The notes under the pieces were generated by a model, which worked only from the letters and a program-made list of their open reading frames with translations, did no database searches and was not told where the DNA came from. From the NCBI GenBank assembly GCA_047634635.1, contig JBLIIE010000116.1, forward strand, positions 1-16,755: a stretch of 16,755 bases of DNA, read 5' to 3'. Numbering within the stretch: position 1 is the stretch's first letter; each line of letters starts with the position of its first letter. The stretch is from Granulosicoccus sp047634635. GTDB taxonomy: Bacteria > Pseudomonadota > Gammaproteobacteria > Granulosicoccales > Granulosicoccaceae. The position numbers and the translations under genes are program-made. This document shows, one piece after another, positions 1-7,698 of the stretch.

Positions 1-285
1 GTCGCCGAAAGAGCGGGCTCGCCAGTTTTCATGAAATTTGAGCTTTTGACATGTCTATTTGCGTTTACTGATTTTTATGTTAGTTTCCGGTAAGTTTTCC
101 CCGTCCCAAAGAAGCGATCTGTGGCCCATTCCTCGTTTATGACGAAAAGTACTTTTAGAGCAAACCCACTTTGCATTACTCAGCGGCGAAAGCTCGGTCG
201 AGATGGAAGATCAAAAATCGTTCAACGTACCTGCAAGGTCAACCACCCCGATGTCTGAGCTGATGCACTCGCGCAGGTTAATCGA
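1..285. other. Intergenic stretch, no convincing gene
   Basis: No reading frame here looks coding. A consensus -35 hexamer (TTGACA, 46-51) lies on the plus strand, but no good -10 follows at 16-18 bases. On the minus strand an ATG at 30-32 opens a frame that runs off the left edge after about ten codons (MKTGEPALSA). It could be the start of a divergent gene, but it has no clear ribosome binding site and too little sequence to judge. Confidence 0.4.
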
Positions 286-666
286 ATGCGGGAGAGCTGC
301 GCACTAACCGGTTCCAACGCGCGCCAACAAATAATCACCTGTGAGACAGAGTTTGGCTTTAGACCAAAAGATGCACTTGAGCACTCCGCTATTTTGAACA
401 CTGCGCTCGCCGACTTTAGTCGTAAGGGCTTCATCGATGGCTTACCCCTGCGAATGCCTGCCGTTACTGGACGACGCGGTATGGCCAATGCCGCTGCTTC
501 CAGTTATGTTAGTGGCATCATTCGTGAGTCATTGGCTGCCTTGCCCGCTCAGCTGCCGGTGGCAGACACACTGCGACACTGGTTTGTCTCACACAGCACC
601 GCCGTGCGCTTTTTACGCCAAGCCGCCGAGGCAGACACTTCGACAGCATCATCCGCGTCTACTTAG
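286..666 (+). CDS. Unrecognised 126-residue protein upstream of the xylonate dehydratase
   Basis: I do not recognise this family. The frame is open from just after a stop at 256-258, and an AGG at 275-277 lies 8 bases before the ATG, giving a modest ribosome binding site. Codon choice in the second half looks like real coding: alanine-rich amphipathic helices, a stretch around IIRESLAALPAQLPVADTL, then a HWFVSH segment and a Ser/Thr/Ala-rich tail. No signal peptide or membrane helix is visible. It ends 28 bases before the dehydratase start, so the two are probably co-transcribed and it may serve sugar-acid metabolism. Part of the N-terminal half vaguely recalls the helical FCD domain of GntR regulators, and a neighbouring frame (251-304) has a short stretch of similar flavour. 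It may therefore be the frameshifted remnant of a longer regulator. That is a guess. Confidence 0.5.
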   Translation: MRESCALTGSNARQQIITCETEFGFRPKDALEHSAILNTALADFSRKGFIDGLPLRMPAVTGRRGMANAAASSYVSGIIRESLAALPAQLPVADTLRHWFVSHSTAVRFLRQAAEADTSTASSAST

Positions 667-694
667 AAGACGACTGCAACCCTCAGAGAACATC

Positions 695-2485
695 ATGACT
701 CAAGAGAAACCCTTGCGTTCACGTCAGTGGTTCAATAATTCCGACGAACCCGAGCTCACCGCTTTGTATCTGGAGCGCTACCTCAATTACGGATTGACCC
801 GCGAGGAGCTGCAAGGCAATAAACCAATCATTGCCATTGCTCAGACCGGTTCCGACCTCTCGCCTTGCAATCGTCACCATATCGAGCTGAGTAAGCGCGT
901 GCGCGACGGCGTGATCGCAGCAGGCGGCACGGTGATCGAAATTCCAGTGCACCCAATTCAAGAAACCGGCAAGCGACCCACCGCCATGTTGGATCGCAAC
1001 TTGGCTTATCTCTCCCTGGTGGAAACTCTACACGGTTACCCCATCGACGGCGTCGTGCTGAACATAGGCTGCGACAAAACGACACCAGCTCTGTTAATGG
1101 CCGCCGCCACGGTCAATATACCCGCGATAGCCTTCTCAGTTGGCCCTATGCTCAACGGTTGGTTTCGCGGAGAGCGAACCGGCTCTGGCACTATCGTCTG
1201 GAAAGCGCGTGAACTACTAGCTGCTGGCGAAATAGACGCCGACGGTCTGTTGGAAATGGTCGCGTCGTCGGCACCCTCCACCGGCTTTTGTAACACCATG
1301 GGCACCGCCTCCACCATGAACTCCTTGGCCGAAGCGCTTGGTATGCAGCTACCAGGCAGTGCATCTATACCCGCACCTTACCGCGAGCGTGGTCAGATGG
1401 CCTACGCCACTGGCCAGCACATCGTCTCGATGGTACATGATGACATCAAGCCAACCGACATCATGACCCGTGAAGCGTTTGAAAACGCGATCGTAGTCAA
1501 CTCGGCTATTGGCGGCTCCACCAACGCCCCCATTCATCTCAACGCCATCGCCCGTCACCTGAATATCGAGCTAGACAACGACGACTGGCAGAATTTGGGC
1601 CACCAAGTGCCACTGCTGGTCAATCTACAGCCTGCCGGTGAATATCTCGGCGAAGATTTCCACCGCGCCGGTGGCGTGCCTGCGGTTGTGGGTGAGCTGA
1701 TGCGCGCCAAGCTGTTGCCTCACCCAGATGCAATAACCGTCAATGGCGTCAGCATTGGTGAAAACTGTGTTAATGCCGAAAATCTTAACAGCGATGTTAT
1801 CTGGCCAGTAAGTAAGCCCCTCAAAAACACTGGAGGTTTTATCAACCTCAGCGGCAATTTGTTCGACTCAGCAATTATGAAGACCAGCGTTATCTCAGAC
1901 GAATTTCGCCTGCGATATCTCAGCAACGCCGATGACCCCGACGCATTTGAAGGTCGCGCAATTGTGTTTGACGGCCCTGAGCACTTTCACCAGAGTATCG
2001 ATGATCCGGCGCTCAATGTAGACGCAGACTGCTTGTTGTTTATGCGTGGCACCGGCCCCAAGGGATACCCTGGCGCCGCCGAAGTGGTCAATATGCGACC
2101 ACCAGACTACCTGATTAAACAAGGCATTCTTGCGCTGGCGTGTATTGGCGATGGACGTCAGTCAGGTACCTCAGGTTCACCCAGCATCCTCAATGCCTCC
2201 CCAGAGGCAGCCGATGGTGGCGGGCTTGCCTTATTGCAAACCGGCGACCGTGTCCGCATCGATTTAGCGAATGGCACGGCAAACATGCTGATAAGCGATG
2301 ATGAAATCGCGCAGCGCGCAGAGGCATTGGCGGCCAAGGGCGGCTACCCCATGCCGGACAGTCAAACCCCTTGGCAACAAATTTTCAGAGAACATGTCAG
2401 ACCGCTAAGCGAAGGTATGGTGCTCAAAGACGCACCAAACTACCAAGACATCGCCCACAAAGGTATACCCAGAAACAACCATTGA
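695..2485 (+). CDS. xylD: Sugar-acid dehydratase of the IlvD/Edd family, D-xylonate dehydratase type
   Basis: The 596-residue protein resembles Caulobacter D-xylonate dehydratase throughout. That enzyme removes water from D-xylonate to give 2-dehydro-3-deoxy-D-xylonate in the oxidative (Weimberg or Dahms) pentose routes, in the cytoplasm. The three cysteines that hold the iron-sulfur cluster in this family are present: C58 in TGSDLSPCNR, C126 in GCDKT and C199 in GFCNTMGTAS. The lysine after GCD and the GDGRQSGTSGSPSILNASPEA active-site region near the C-terminus are also kept. Length matches the family (about 590). I chose the ATG at 695 because the N-terminus RSRQWFNN then aligns with family members. 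The same frame stays open upstream to 437, but that stretch reads as a shadow of the preceding gene. Related L-arabonate or D-galactonate activity cannot be excluded. No xylose dehydrogenase, lactonase or dedicated transporter lies beside it. Confidence 0.87.
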   Translation: MTQEKPLRSRQWFNNSDEPELTALYLERYLNYGLTREELQGNKPIIAIAQTGSDLSPCNRHHIELSKRVRDGVIAAGGTVIEIPVHPIQETGKRPTAMLDRNLAYLSLVETLHGYPIDGVVLNIGCDKTTPALLMAAATVNIPAIAFSVGPMLNGWFRGERTGSGTIVWKARELLAAGEIDADGLLEMVASSAPSTGFCNTMGTASTMNSLAEALGMQLPGSASIPAPYRERGQMAYATGQHIVSMVHDDIKPTDIMTREAFENAIVVNSAIGGSTNAPIHLNAIARHLNIELDNDDWQNLGHQVPLLVNLQPAGEYLGEDFHRAGGVPAVVGELMRAKLLPHPDAITVNGVSIGENCVNAENLNSDVIWPVSKPLKNTGGFINLSGNLFDSAIMKTSVISDEFRLRYLSNADDPDAFEGRAIVFDGPEHFHQSIDDPALNVDADCLLFMRGTGPKGYPGAAEVVNMRPPDYLIKQGILALACIGDGRQSGTSGSPSILNASPEAADGGGLALLQTGDRVRIDLANGTANMLISDDEIAQRAEALAAKGGYPMPDSQTPWQQIFREHVRPLSEGMVLKDAPNYQDIAHKGIPRNNH

Positions 2486-2564
2486 ATGGAAACTCAGCTG
2501 CCGTCAAATCGTCTGCAGCCAAACTACTTTTCTTGGCACGGATGAATAATCCGGCTTAATCTAT

Positions 2565-2652
2565 AACACGTGCTGATCCATTTGCGTACTGACGGGCGTT
2601 GCGACTTTGATTCTTGCAAAGTCTTTATGCGTCTGGTTGATCAGCACGTGTT
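2565..2652. repeat. Nested inverted repeat: 14-bp outer arms, 7-bp inner stem
   Basis: The outer arms (2565-2578, AACACGTGCTGATC, and its exact reverse complement at 2639-2652) enclose 60 bases. Inside them is a second perfect stem, GACTTTG at 2603-2609 with CAAAGTC at 2617-2623 and a 7-base loop. The element lies 79 bases after the dehydratase stop and is flanked by non-coding sequence. There is no T-tract, so it is not a typical intrinsic terminator, and no target-site duplication is obvious. It could fold as a structured RNA, form a cruciform, or be a small non-autonomous element. No second copy was seen in the window. Confidence 0.55.
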
Positions 2653-2756
2653 CCTCATAAGCAGAGACCACGGAGGGCACCCATAAAACGGCAGTTTTAC
2701 CCTCGTCAAACCGGCTATTACCAACGGCCGGACACGCATCATCATCACAATGATCC

Positions 2757-3095
2757 TTAGGCCTTAAGCTGAGACTGCTTTACCGCATCAGGAATTCTGG
2801 CAACCACATACACTAGCGTCGGTGGAAGTTGGGTTGCTTGCCAATGAACCAAATTTTCAAGCACCACCAATAAATAACCTGAACCTAGTTCACTAAAAGC
2901 TGTTTCGAAACATCGTCAAGCATCATTAGGGTCTGGGACATTGATGATTGAATCAACTCGGCCAATGCCGATCGCCAAGGCGTTTGTGACTAACCAGATC
3001 CTGCTAAAGATACCTAGTGGATTTTTTATCTCTAGGTAAATACGGTATTCATCAACATATGCTGATCTACGACCCAATATGAATTGTATCGAAGC
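2757..3095 (-). pseudogene. Probable decayed gene: open minus-strand frame broken by one TGA
   Basis: Between stop codons at 3096-3098 and 2757-2759 the minus strand has a 112-codon frame interrupted only by a TGA at 2916-2918. The 59 codons before the TGA and the 52 after it both read like protein. Examples are AYVDEYRIYLEIKNP and VDSIINVPDPNDA before the stop, and FETAFSELG, VLENLVHWQ and PTLVYVVARIPDA after it. No ATG starts the frame; only a TTG is available near the beginning. The simplest reading is a conserved hypothetical gene inactivated by a nonsense mutation and loss of its 5' end. Either half could instead be a short standalone gene. I do not recognise the family. Confidence 0.4.
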
Positions 3096-3143
3096 CTATG
3101 ACCCTGTTCAGTTTCTTAATTACCGTAAATGGAATCCCGATCT

Positions 3144-3623
3144 CTAGTACAAACCAATTTGTATTTCCATTCGAGGGATAAACCGACCATTGATAGAGCC
3201 AGAAGGTACGTTTTCTGTGATATCGAATCCATTCGATTCATAGAAAGCTACTGACGCTGGGTCTGCGTCAACTTGAACCTTCTCAATCCCCTTTGATTCT
3301 GCCCGTTGGCGGATCTTGAGCCATAGACACCTACCCACTCCACATCTCTGCCAATCCGGTTCAATGAACAGAGCGCGAAGCTCACCAACTCTAGGTTCAG
3401 GACCATCGGCTAGACAAACGAACCCGCAGACGGTACAAAGCTCGGCCACCCAATACTCATTTTCTTTCATATGAGAGGCCTTAACCGACGGTTCATCTTT
3501 ACAAGCATCCATAAATAAATCATCGTAACCATTCGATTGCTTTGCTCGCAGTGCAATATTGGTCAACACATGTGCTTCATGCGATCTAGCGCGGCGTATC
3601 TGTATTTTGTCCTCGTAATTCAT
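3144..3623 (-). CDS. GNAT-family N-acetyltransferase
   Basis: The 159-residue protein has the GNAT fold pattern. Residues 80-90 form the central strand (GELRALFIEP). The acetyl-CoA pyrophosphate loop follows as QRCGVGRCLW at 92-101, matching the Q/R-x-x-G-x-G/A signature. The C-terminal motif is SVAFYESNGF at 124-133. Length is typical for the family. It should transfer an acetyl group from acetyl-CoA to an amine, but the substrate cannot be read from sequence. Cysteines cluster at 63-70 (CTVCGFVC), which is unusual for a core GNAT strand. The ribosome binding site is weak (AAGAA just before the ATG). It stands alone, with about 240 bases to the next gene on the same strand, so it is probably its own unit. 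Confidence 0.82.
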   Translation of the reverse strand: MNYEDKIQIRRARSHEAHVLTNIALRAKQSNGYDDLFMDACKDEPSVKASHMKENEYWVAELCTVCGFVCLADGPEPRVGELRALFIEPDWQRCGVGRCLWLKIRQRAESKGIEKVQVDADPASVAFYESNGFDITENVPSGSINGRFIPRMEIQIGLY

Positions 3624-3809
3624 TTCTTGGTTTCAAAATGAACCTCTGCGCTTTAGGATTATGTTCGGTATTGGCCGTTTCGCCCCACACTAGATGACAC
3701 CTCGTATGAGGGGAATGTTAATATCCGGCAGGCGACCAGACTAATGCTGTATTTTTCGAGTGAAACTCTATGAAACTCGATTACCATTCACTCCAGTTTT
3801 CTTCGATAG

Positions 3810-3844
3810 AAAAAAGTAATTCGCCAGCTTTCTCTACTGAATTA
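3810..3844 (-). terminator. Candidate intrinsic terminator of the GGDEF gene
   Basis: Read on the minus strand, TAATTC (3844-3839) pairs with GAATTA (3822-3817) across a 16-base loop, and a run of six T follows one base later (3815-3810). The hairpin begins 19 bases after the GGDEF stop codon. The stem is short and AT-rich, so termination may be weak. Confidence 0.4.
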
Positions 3845-3863
3845 CAGAATTGACAAATCGAGA

Positions 3864-4640
3864 TTACAGCTCCAATTCTGCATTAAGCATTGCCCGTAAG
3901 GGAGCCGATTCTCTCTGCTGACGCAGAGCTGCTTTGTCGTCATACATTTTGTTATCAGCTTCACGTAGCAGATCACCCAATACCGGACTCCGCCTGATGG
4001 TAGACGCAACGCCGACACTAGCAGACACCTGAATACGTTCACCTTGGTAGACCAATGGACTTTTCGCTGACTTTCGAATTAGCTTCAACACATTCGCCAA
4101 CTTCCTGCCATTTTCACTATCTCGTACCATAGCCACAAATTCATCTCCCCCCAATCTAGCAACAAGGACATCTGCAGGTAAATTAGTCCCAAAGGAATCT
4201 GAAAGGTGCTTAAGAAGCTCATCACCAGCGTCATGCCCATACGTATCGTTGACAAATTTGAAGCCGTTTAAATCAAACAGGACAACATGGGTCATTTTAC
4301 GATCGTGCACGCGTTGTGCAACTTGCCTCGGCATATATTGCTCAATGTACCAGTGGAAGAAACGGCGATTGGGCAAGCCGGTTAATCCGTCTCGGTAAGC
4401 AAGGTCTTGCAGCACCAAAGTGCGCTCCCTTACTAACGCGCGAATTCGTTGCGGTTCGCTGATAAAATGACGGACAGCAGCACCCACGCACAAAGCATGA
4501 AACACTACAGCCAAAGTGGCTCCACCTAGCTCAAAAGCAAGCAGAAGAATGCCCATTGAGATCAACACAACAGCTGCAACAATCAACGAATTTTTAAGTG
4601 CAGATCGAGTACCGGGAAGTCGCATTATTGCAATGACCAA
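3864..4640 (-). CDS. Membrane-anchored GGDEF protein, probable diguanylate cyclase
   Basis: The 258-residue protein has two hydrophobic helices at about 17-37 and 40-58, a short basic linker (RIRALVRERTL) likely to form a signalling helix, and a GGDEF domain from about 79 to 240. The active-site motif is intact (RLGGDEF, GGDEF at 164-168), as are DGLTGLPNRR at 84-93 and the metal-site segment FDLNGFKFVND at 122-132. It should therefore make cyclic di-GMP from two GTP at the inner membrane. The inhibitory I-site RxxD, expected nine to six residues before GGDEF, is absent (P and V stand there), so feedback inhibition at that site is unlikely. There is no clear sensor domain. The start is uncertain: a TTG at 4640 has AGGAG about 13 bases upstream, and an ATG at 4625 has no nearby ribosome binding site. 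Confidence 0.88.
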   Translation of the reverse strand: MVIAIMRLPGTRSALKNSLIVAAVVLISMGILLLAFELGGATLAVVFHALCVGAAVRHFISEPQRIRALVRERTLVLQDLAYRDGLTGLPNRRFFHWYIEQYMPRQVAQRVHDRKMTHVVLFDLNGFKFVNDTYGHDAGDELLKHLSDSFGTNLPADVLVARLGGDEFVAMVRDSENGRKLANVLKLIRKSAKSPLVYQGERIQVSASVGVASTIRRSPVLGDLLREADNKMYDDKAALRQQRESAPLRAMLNAELEL

Positions 4641-4695
4641 AGGTTGACAGATGCTCCTTTTGCCGCAAGTAAAATGCCACTAAGGCCTGACAATT

Positions 4696-4711
4696 CTTAC
4701 AATATTGTGAG
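4696..4711. promoter_or_regulatory. Near-perfect palindrome between divergent genes, possible operator
   Basis: CTTACAATATTGTGAG is a 16-base palindrome with a perfect 10-base core (ACAATATTGT) and one mismatched pair. It lies in the 170-base divergent region between the GGDEF gene and the metallo-hydrolase gene. The size and symmetry fit a dimeric regulator site, but no regulator gene is adjacent, and short AT-rich palindromes also arise by chance. Confidence 0.25.
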
Positions 4712-4810
4712 TTGCAATTATTGGGTTTTAGACTATCAAATTACCATCGTTCGGCGCAAAGCGTGATGCGCACCCAACCCCCTTCGCACAGTCATTGCTA
4801 AAATTAGGCC

Positions 4811-5620
4811 ATGAAGAATTTTATAAGATTCACGTTGTTAGGTACCGGCTCTTCCGGTGGCGTACCCAGGGTGGGCAACCAATGGGGAAAATGCGACCCG
4901 ACCAATCCGAAAAACCGTAGACGGCGATGCGCCCTGCTCGTTGAGTCGGTTTCCGAATCAGGCAACACATCAGTGCTTATTGATGCTGGCGTCGATCTTC
5001 GGGAGCAACTACTATCAGCAGATGTAAAGCATCTTGATGGCGTTCTGTTAACGCACTCGCACGCCGATCACATATTTGGTTTGGATGATTTACGCCAACT
5101 TGCGCTCGTTATGAAAACACCCATTCCGGTACATATGGATGCCAGAACCGCAGAAACGGTTATGCCGGCCTTTGGCTATATATTTCGTCAGGCACCGACA
5201 AGCAGTTATCCGGCTTTTTGCACACATAGGGAAATTAATCACGACACAGTAATCACTATACAAGGCACAGCAGGCTCTATGGATTTCCAACCCTTGGTGG
5301 CGGAGCACGGTGACATTCACTCATTGGGATTCAGAACCGGCAACATCGCCTATCTACCCGACATGAAACGAATAACTGACACAAACAGTTTTAAAGCACT
5401 GGAAAATCTTGACGTGCTCATTGTTGACTGCTTAAGAGAAATTGAGCATCCCGCTCACTTAAGCCTGAACGAATCATTAGCGTTTATCGAACAGGTCAAC
5501 CCAAAGCGCGCAGTGCTCACCAATATGCACAGCGACCTAGACTATCAATCACTGCTTGAAAGACTCCCCAAACACATTGTTCCAGGGTTTGATGGCTTCC
5601 AACTGGAACTGCCTTACTGA
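4811..5620 (+). CDS. Metallo-beta-lactamase-fold hydrolase, PhnP-like phosphodiesterase
   Basis: The 269-residue protein starts with the PhnP-type LLGTGSSGGVPR segment (residues 9-20) and carries the metal-binding THSHADH motif (H82, H84, D86, H87). Further likely metal ligands are H166 in AEHGD, D184 in YLPD and H240 in TNMHSDLD. PhnP of the carbon-phosphorus lyase pathway cleaves 5-phosphoribosyl 1,2-cyclic phosphate, and relatives outside phn operons hydrolyse other cyclic or phosphodiester substrates. No phn genes are nearby, so the substrate is open. The segment GKCDPTNPKNRRRRC (26-40) matches the second metal or lid region of this family. Little Shine-Dalgarno sequence is present, and a TAAAAT hexamer ends 6 bases before the ATG, which would suit a leaderless transcript. 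It converges with cpdB, another phosphodiesterase. Confidence 0.85.
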   Translation: MKNFIRFTLLGTGSSGGVPRVGNQWGKCDPTNPKNRRRRCALLVESVSESGNTSVLIDAGVDLREQLLSADVKHLDGVLLTHSHADHIFGLDDLRQLALVMKTPIPVHMDARTAETVMPAFGYIFRQAPTSSYPAFCTHREINHDTVITIQGTAGSMDFQPLVAEHGDIHSLGFRTGNIAYLPDMKRITDTNSFKALENLDVLIVDCLREIEHPAHLSLNESLAFIEQVNPKRAVLTNMHSDLDYQSLLERLPKHIVPGFDGFQLELPY

Positions 5621-5688
5621 CGCTCTGAGCGTAGGTCAAAGCATCTAACGCGACCCATCCTTGCGTCGCGTGGCAAGCGTTACTTGCC
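5621..5688. other. Tandem hairpins between convergent genes
   Basis: Three small perfect stems follow one another between the metallo-hydrolase stop and the cpdB stop. They are ACGCT/AGCGT around 5622-5634; ACGCGAC (5648-5654) with GTCGCGT (5665-5671); and GGCAAG (5672-5677) with CTTGCC (5683-5688), loop of five. The last two stems abut directly. None is followed by a T-run on either strand, so they are not classic intrinsic terminators. They could protect both transcript ends or act as a bidirectional pause. Confidence 0.45.
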
Positions 5689-7655
5689 TACTGCCTCATA
5701 GGGATTCGATAACGAGCAAATCCGCTCTCCAGAGTTTCGACGTACTCAAATTGCGCTGCATTACCTGCATCCACAGCTATGGGAGCTGTGTCAAATACCA
5801 CCTCTACCTCACCAGCAATTGGTGCAAAACCCCAATTGGAGTCGGCTTGCGGATCCAACGTTCCAGAGGCAAGAATATAATCGACCAGTACCTGGCGATT
5901 GGTCTGAGGTGCCTCAACAATAATGGTGCTGCCATCAAGCCCGGGGAAAGTACCACCACCACTCGCACGATAGTTGTTTGTAACAACCACGAAGTCCTGA
6001 GCTGGATCAATTGCTTCACCATTAAACATCAAGTCAATGATTCGACTCGCATCTTCGTTTAACAACTCACCCTTACTCCCGTACTTGGATGGCTGGGTGA
6101 CATCAATCGAGTAGGTAACACCGTCAATGACATCGTAGTTGTATGAAGGATGCGATTCACTGATTAGCTGCTGAGCCTCCGTCGACGAAGGATCGATGGT
6201 ATTGAATTGGGTAGCTGATCTTTCGAGCCACTCCTTAACTTGCGCACCATTGAGTTTTACCAGCCTTACCGTGTTGGGGTAAATGTACAGATCAGCAACA
6301 TTTCTAATCGCTATCTCGCCTGCGGGAATATTGGTGAAATACTCTGGCCCACCGCGCCCCCCTGCTTTGAAAGGTGCACCTGCAGATAAAACAGCCAGCC
6401 CTTCATACTCAGTGCCCGCTATAACTTGCTCGCCATACCAGGTTTGCGCGTTGTTCACGATTTGAATAGATGGGTCGTCCTGTACCAGGGCGAAGAAACT
6501 ATTAATGGGCGACGTAATCGTTCCAACAGGTTGACCAACCCAAGCAATGGTACCTTCATGCTCGTCTTTTACCGCATCAATAATGTCTTGCTGAGACCCG
6601 ACAATCGGGATGCGCTTGCGGCCTTCTCTGCGGAATATCGGACGATTCTCAACTGCGCTATCAGACACACTCCAACCTTCCCCATCGCTAGAAAGCGTCA
6701 GATCAATAATACCTAAATGGCTGCCCCAAAAACCAGGCATCACAGACGGCACTCCGTGCAAGGTCCCCTTCTCCAGATCGACGCCTGGAAACTCCGCATA
6801 AGCCTCGGAAGGAAATACGGTATGGGCATGACCGAATAAGATAGCATCGATACCCTCAACCATGGCCAGCTCTGCTGTAGCATTTTCTTTCAAGCCTGCT
6901 GGGTGTGATTCTGCAATGCCGCTGTGAGGTATGGCGATAACAATATCAGCACCTTCTTCACGCATAATCGGCACGAACTTTTCAGCCGTTTCCACAATCC
7001 CACGGACCGTTAACTTACCATCCAGATGGCCTTTGTCCCAGCTCATAATTTGTGGTGGAGTGAAGCCGATGACACCGACTTTAATATCGTGCCATTGCCC
7101 ATCCTCATCCATAACCCTTCGGGACAGAATGGTATAAGGGCTAATGTAATGTTTGTCGTTACTGGGATCATCATCGCCATCGACCGCATAGACATTCGAC
7201 AGAACATACGGGAAATTCGCACCGCTTATGGATTTAAGAAGAAAATCCAGACCGTAATTAAATTCATGATTTCCGATGTTTGCCGCGTCATAACCCAGTA
7301 AATTCATCGCCTTATACATCGGATGGATTTCCCCAAAGCTTAAGCCCCGAGATCGAGCCATGTAGTCGCCCATGGGGTTTCCCTGCAAGAGATCACCGTT
7401 GTCAAAAAGCAGACTGTTACGCGCCTGTGCGCGAGCATCTCGGATTAAAGTCGCTGTACGCGCCAGGCCAAAATCATCTACCTCCTTATTCCGGTAGTAA
7501 TCAAAATTCATGGCATGCATGTGCAAATCAGTGGTTTCCATGATTCGCAGCTTTACATCTGTAGCGGACGCATGTTCTGCTGCAACCATTAATGCTAGCC
7601 CTACCGATATACAGACACGGCGGTACCAAAACCCAGTAGTACGGGATGTAGGCAT
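5688..7655 (-). CDS. cpdB: Periplasmic 2',3'-cyclic-nucleotide 2'-phosphodiesterase / 3'-nucleotidase
   Basis: The 655-residue protein has the CpdB layout. A signal peptide occupies about residues 1-31 (hydrophobic ISVGLALMVAA, cleavage near ASA-TD). The N-terminal metallophosphatase domain carries METTDLHMH (D43, H45), FDNGDLLQGNP (D88), GNHEF (N129, H130), IPHSG (H244) and FGHAHTVFP (H276, H278). The C-terminal 5'-nucleotidase substrate domain includes the SAGAPFKAGGRGG loop and the NNYRASGGGTFPG stacking region. It should hydrolyse 2',3'-cyclic nucleotides and 3'-nucleotides in the periplasm so that nucleosides and phosphate can be taken up. Length is close to E. coli CpdB (about 647). A good ribosome binding site (AGGAG, 7665-7669) lies nine bases before the ATG. 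It appears monocistronic. A single Pho-box-like half-site occurs about 44 bases upstream. Confidence 0.94.
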   Translation of the reverse strand: MPTSRTTGFWYRRVCISVGLALMVAAEHASATDVKLRIMETTDLHMHAMNFDYYRNKEVDDFGLARTATLIRDARAQARNSLLFDNGDLLQGNPMGDYMARSRGLSFGEIHPMYKAMNLLGYDAANIGNHEFNYGLDFLLKSISGANFPYVLSNVYAVDGDDDPSNDKHYISPYTILSRRVMDEDGQWHDIKVGVIGFTPPQIMSWDKGHLDGKLTVRGIVETAEKFVPIMREEGADIVIAIPHSGIAESHPAGLKENATAELAMVEGIDAILFGHAHTVFPSEAYAEFPGVDLEKGTLHGVPSVMPGFWGSHLGIIDLTLSSDGEGWSVSDSAVENRPIFRREGRKRIPIVGSQQDIIDAVKDEHEGTIAWVGQPVGTITSPINSFFALVQDDPSIQIVNNAQTWYGEQVIAGTEYEGLAVLSAGAPFKAGGRGGPEYFTNIPAGEIAIRNVADLYIYPNTVRLVKLNGAQVKEWLERSATQFNTIDPSSTEAQQLISESHPSYNYDVIDGVTYSIDVTQPSKYGSKGELLNEDASRIIDLMFNGEAIDPAQDFVVVTNNYRASGGGTFPGLDGSTIIVEAPQTNRQVLVDYILASGTLDPQADSNWGFAPIAGEVEVVFDTAPIAVDAGNAAQFEYVETLESGFARYRIPMRQ

Positions 7656-7698
7656 TTCAACAATCTCCTGATGAGGTGGTAACTTGAGTCTACCCTGA

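Noticed and set aside
437..694. In-frame N-terminal extension of the xylonate dehydratase by 86 residues.
   Set aside because: Family members start near RSRQWF. The extension is Cys/Pro-rich and out of frame with the better coding signal of the preceding gene.
2565..2652. Integron attC site as an explanation for the inverted repeat.
   Set aside because: The ends are AAC and GTT, but the flanking bases do not match RYYYAAC/GTTRRRY cores, the arms are perfect without extrahelical bases, and no cassette-like neighbours or integrase are present.
2916..2918. Selenocysteine reading of the TGA in the interrupted minus-strand frame.
   Set aside because: No hairpin like a bacterial SECIS was seen immediately downstream, no start codon is present and no selenoprotein family is recognised; a nonsense mutation is simpler.
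3756..3780. Short inverted repeat TCGAGT/ACTCGA containing a tandem TGAAACTC repeat, considered as a terminator.
   Set aside because: The T/A tract is on the wrong side for either strand and the 6-bp stem has a 13-base loop.
5661..6062. 133-residue plus-strand reading frame.
   Set aside because: It is antisense to the well-supported C-terminal domain of CpdB and shows no family features.
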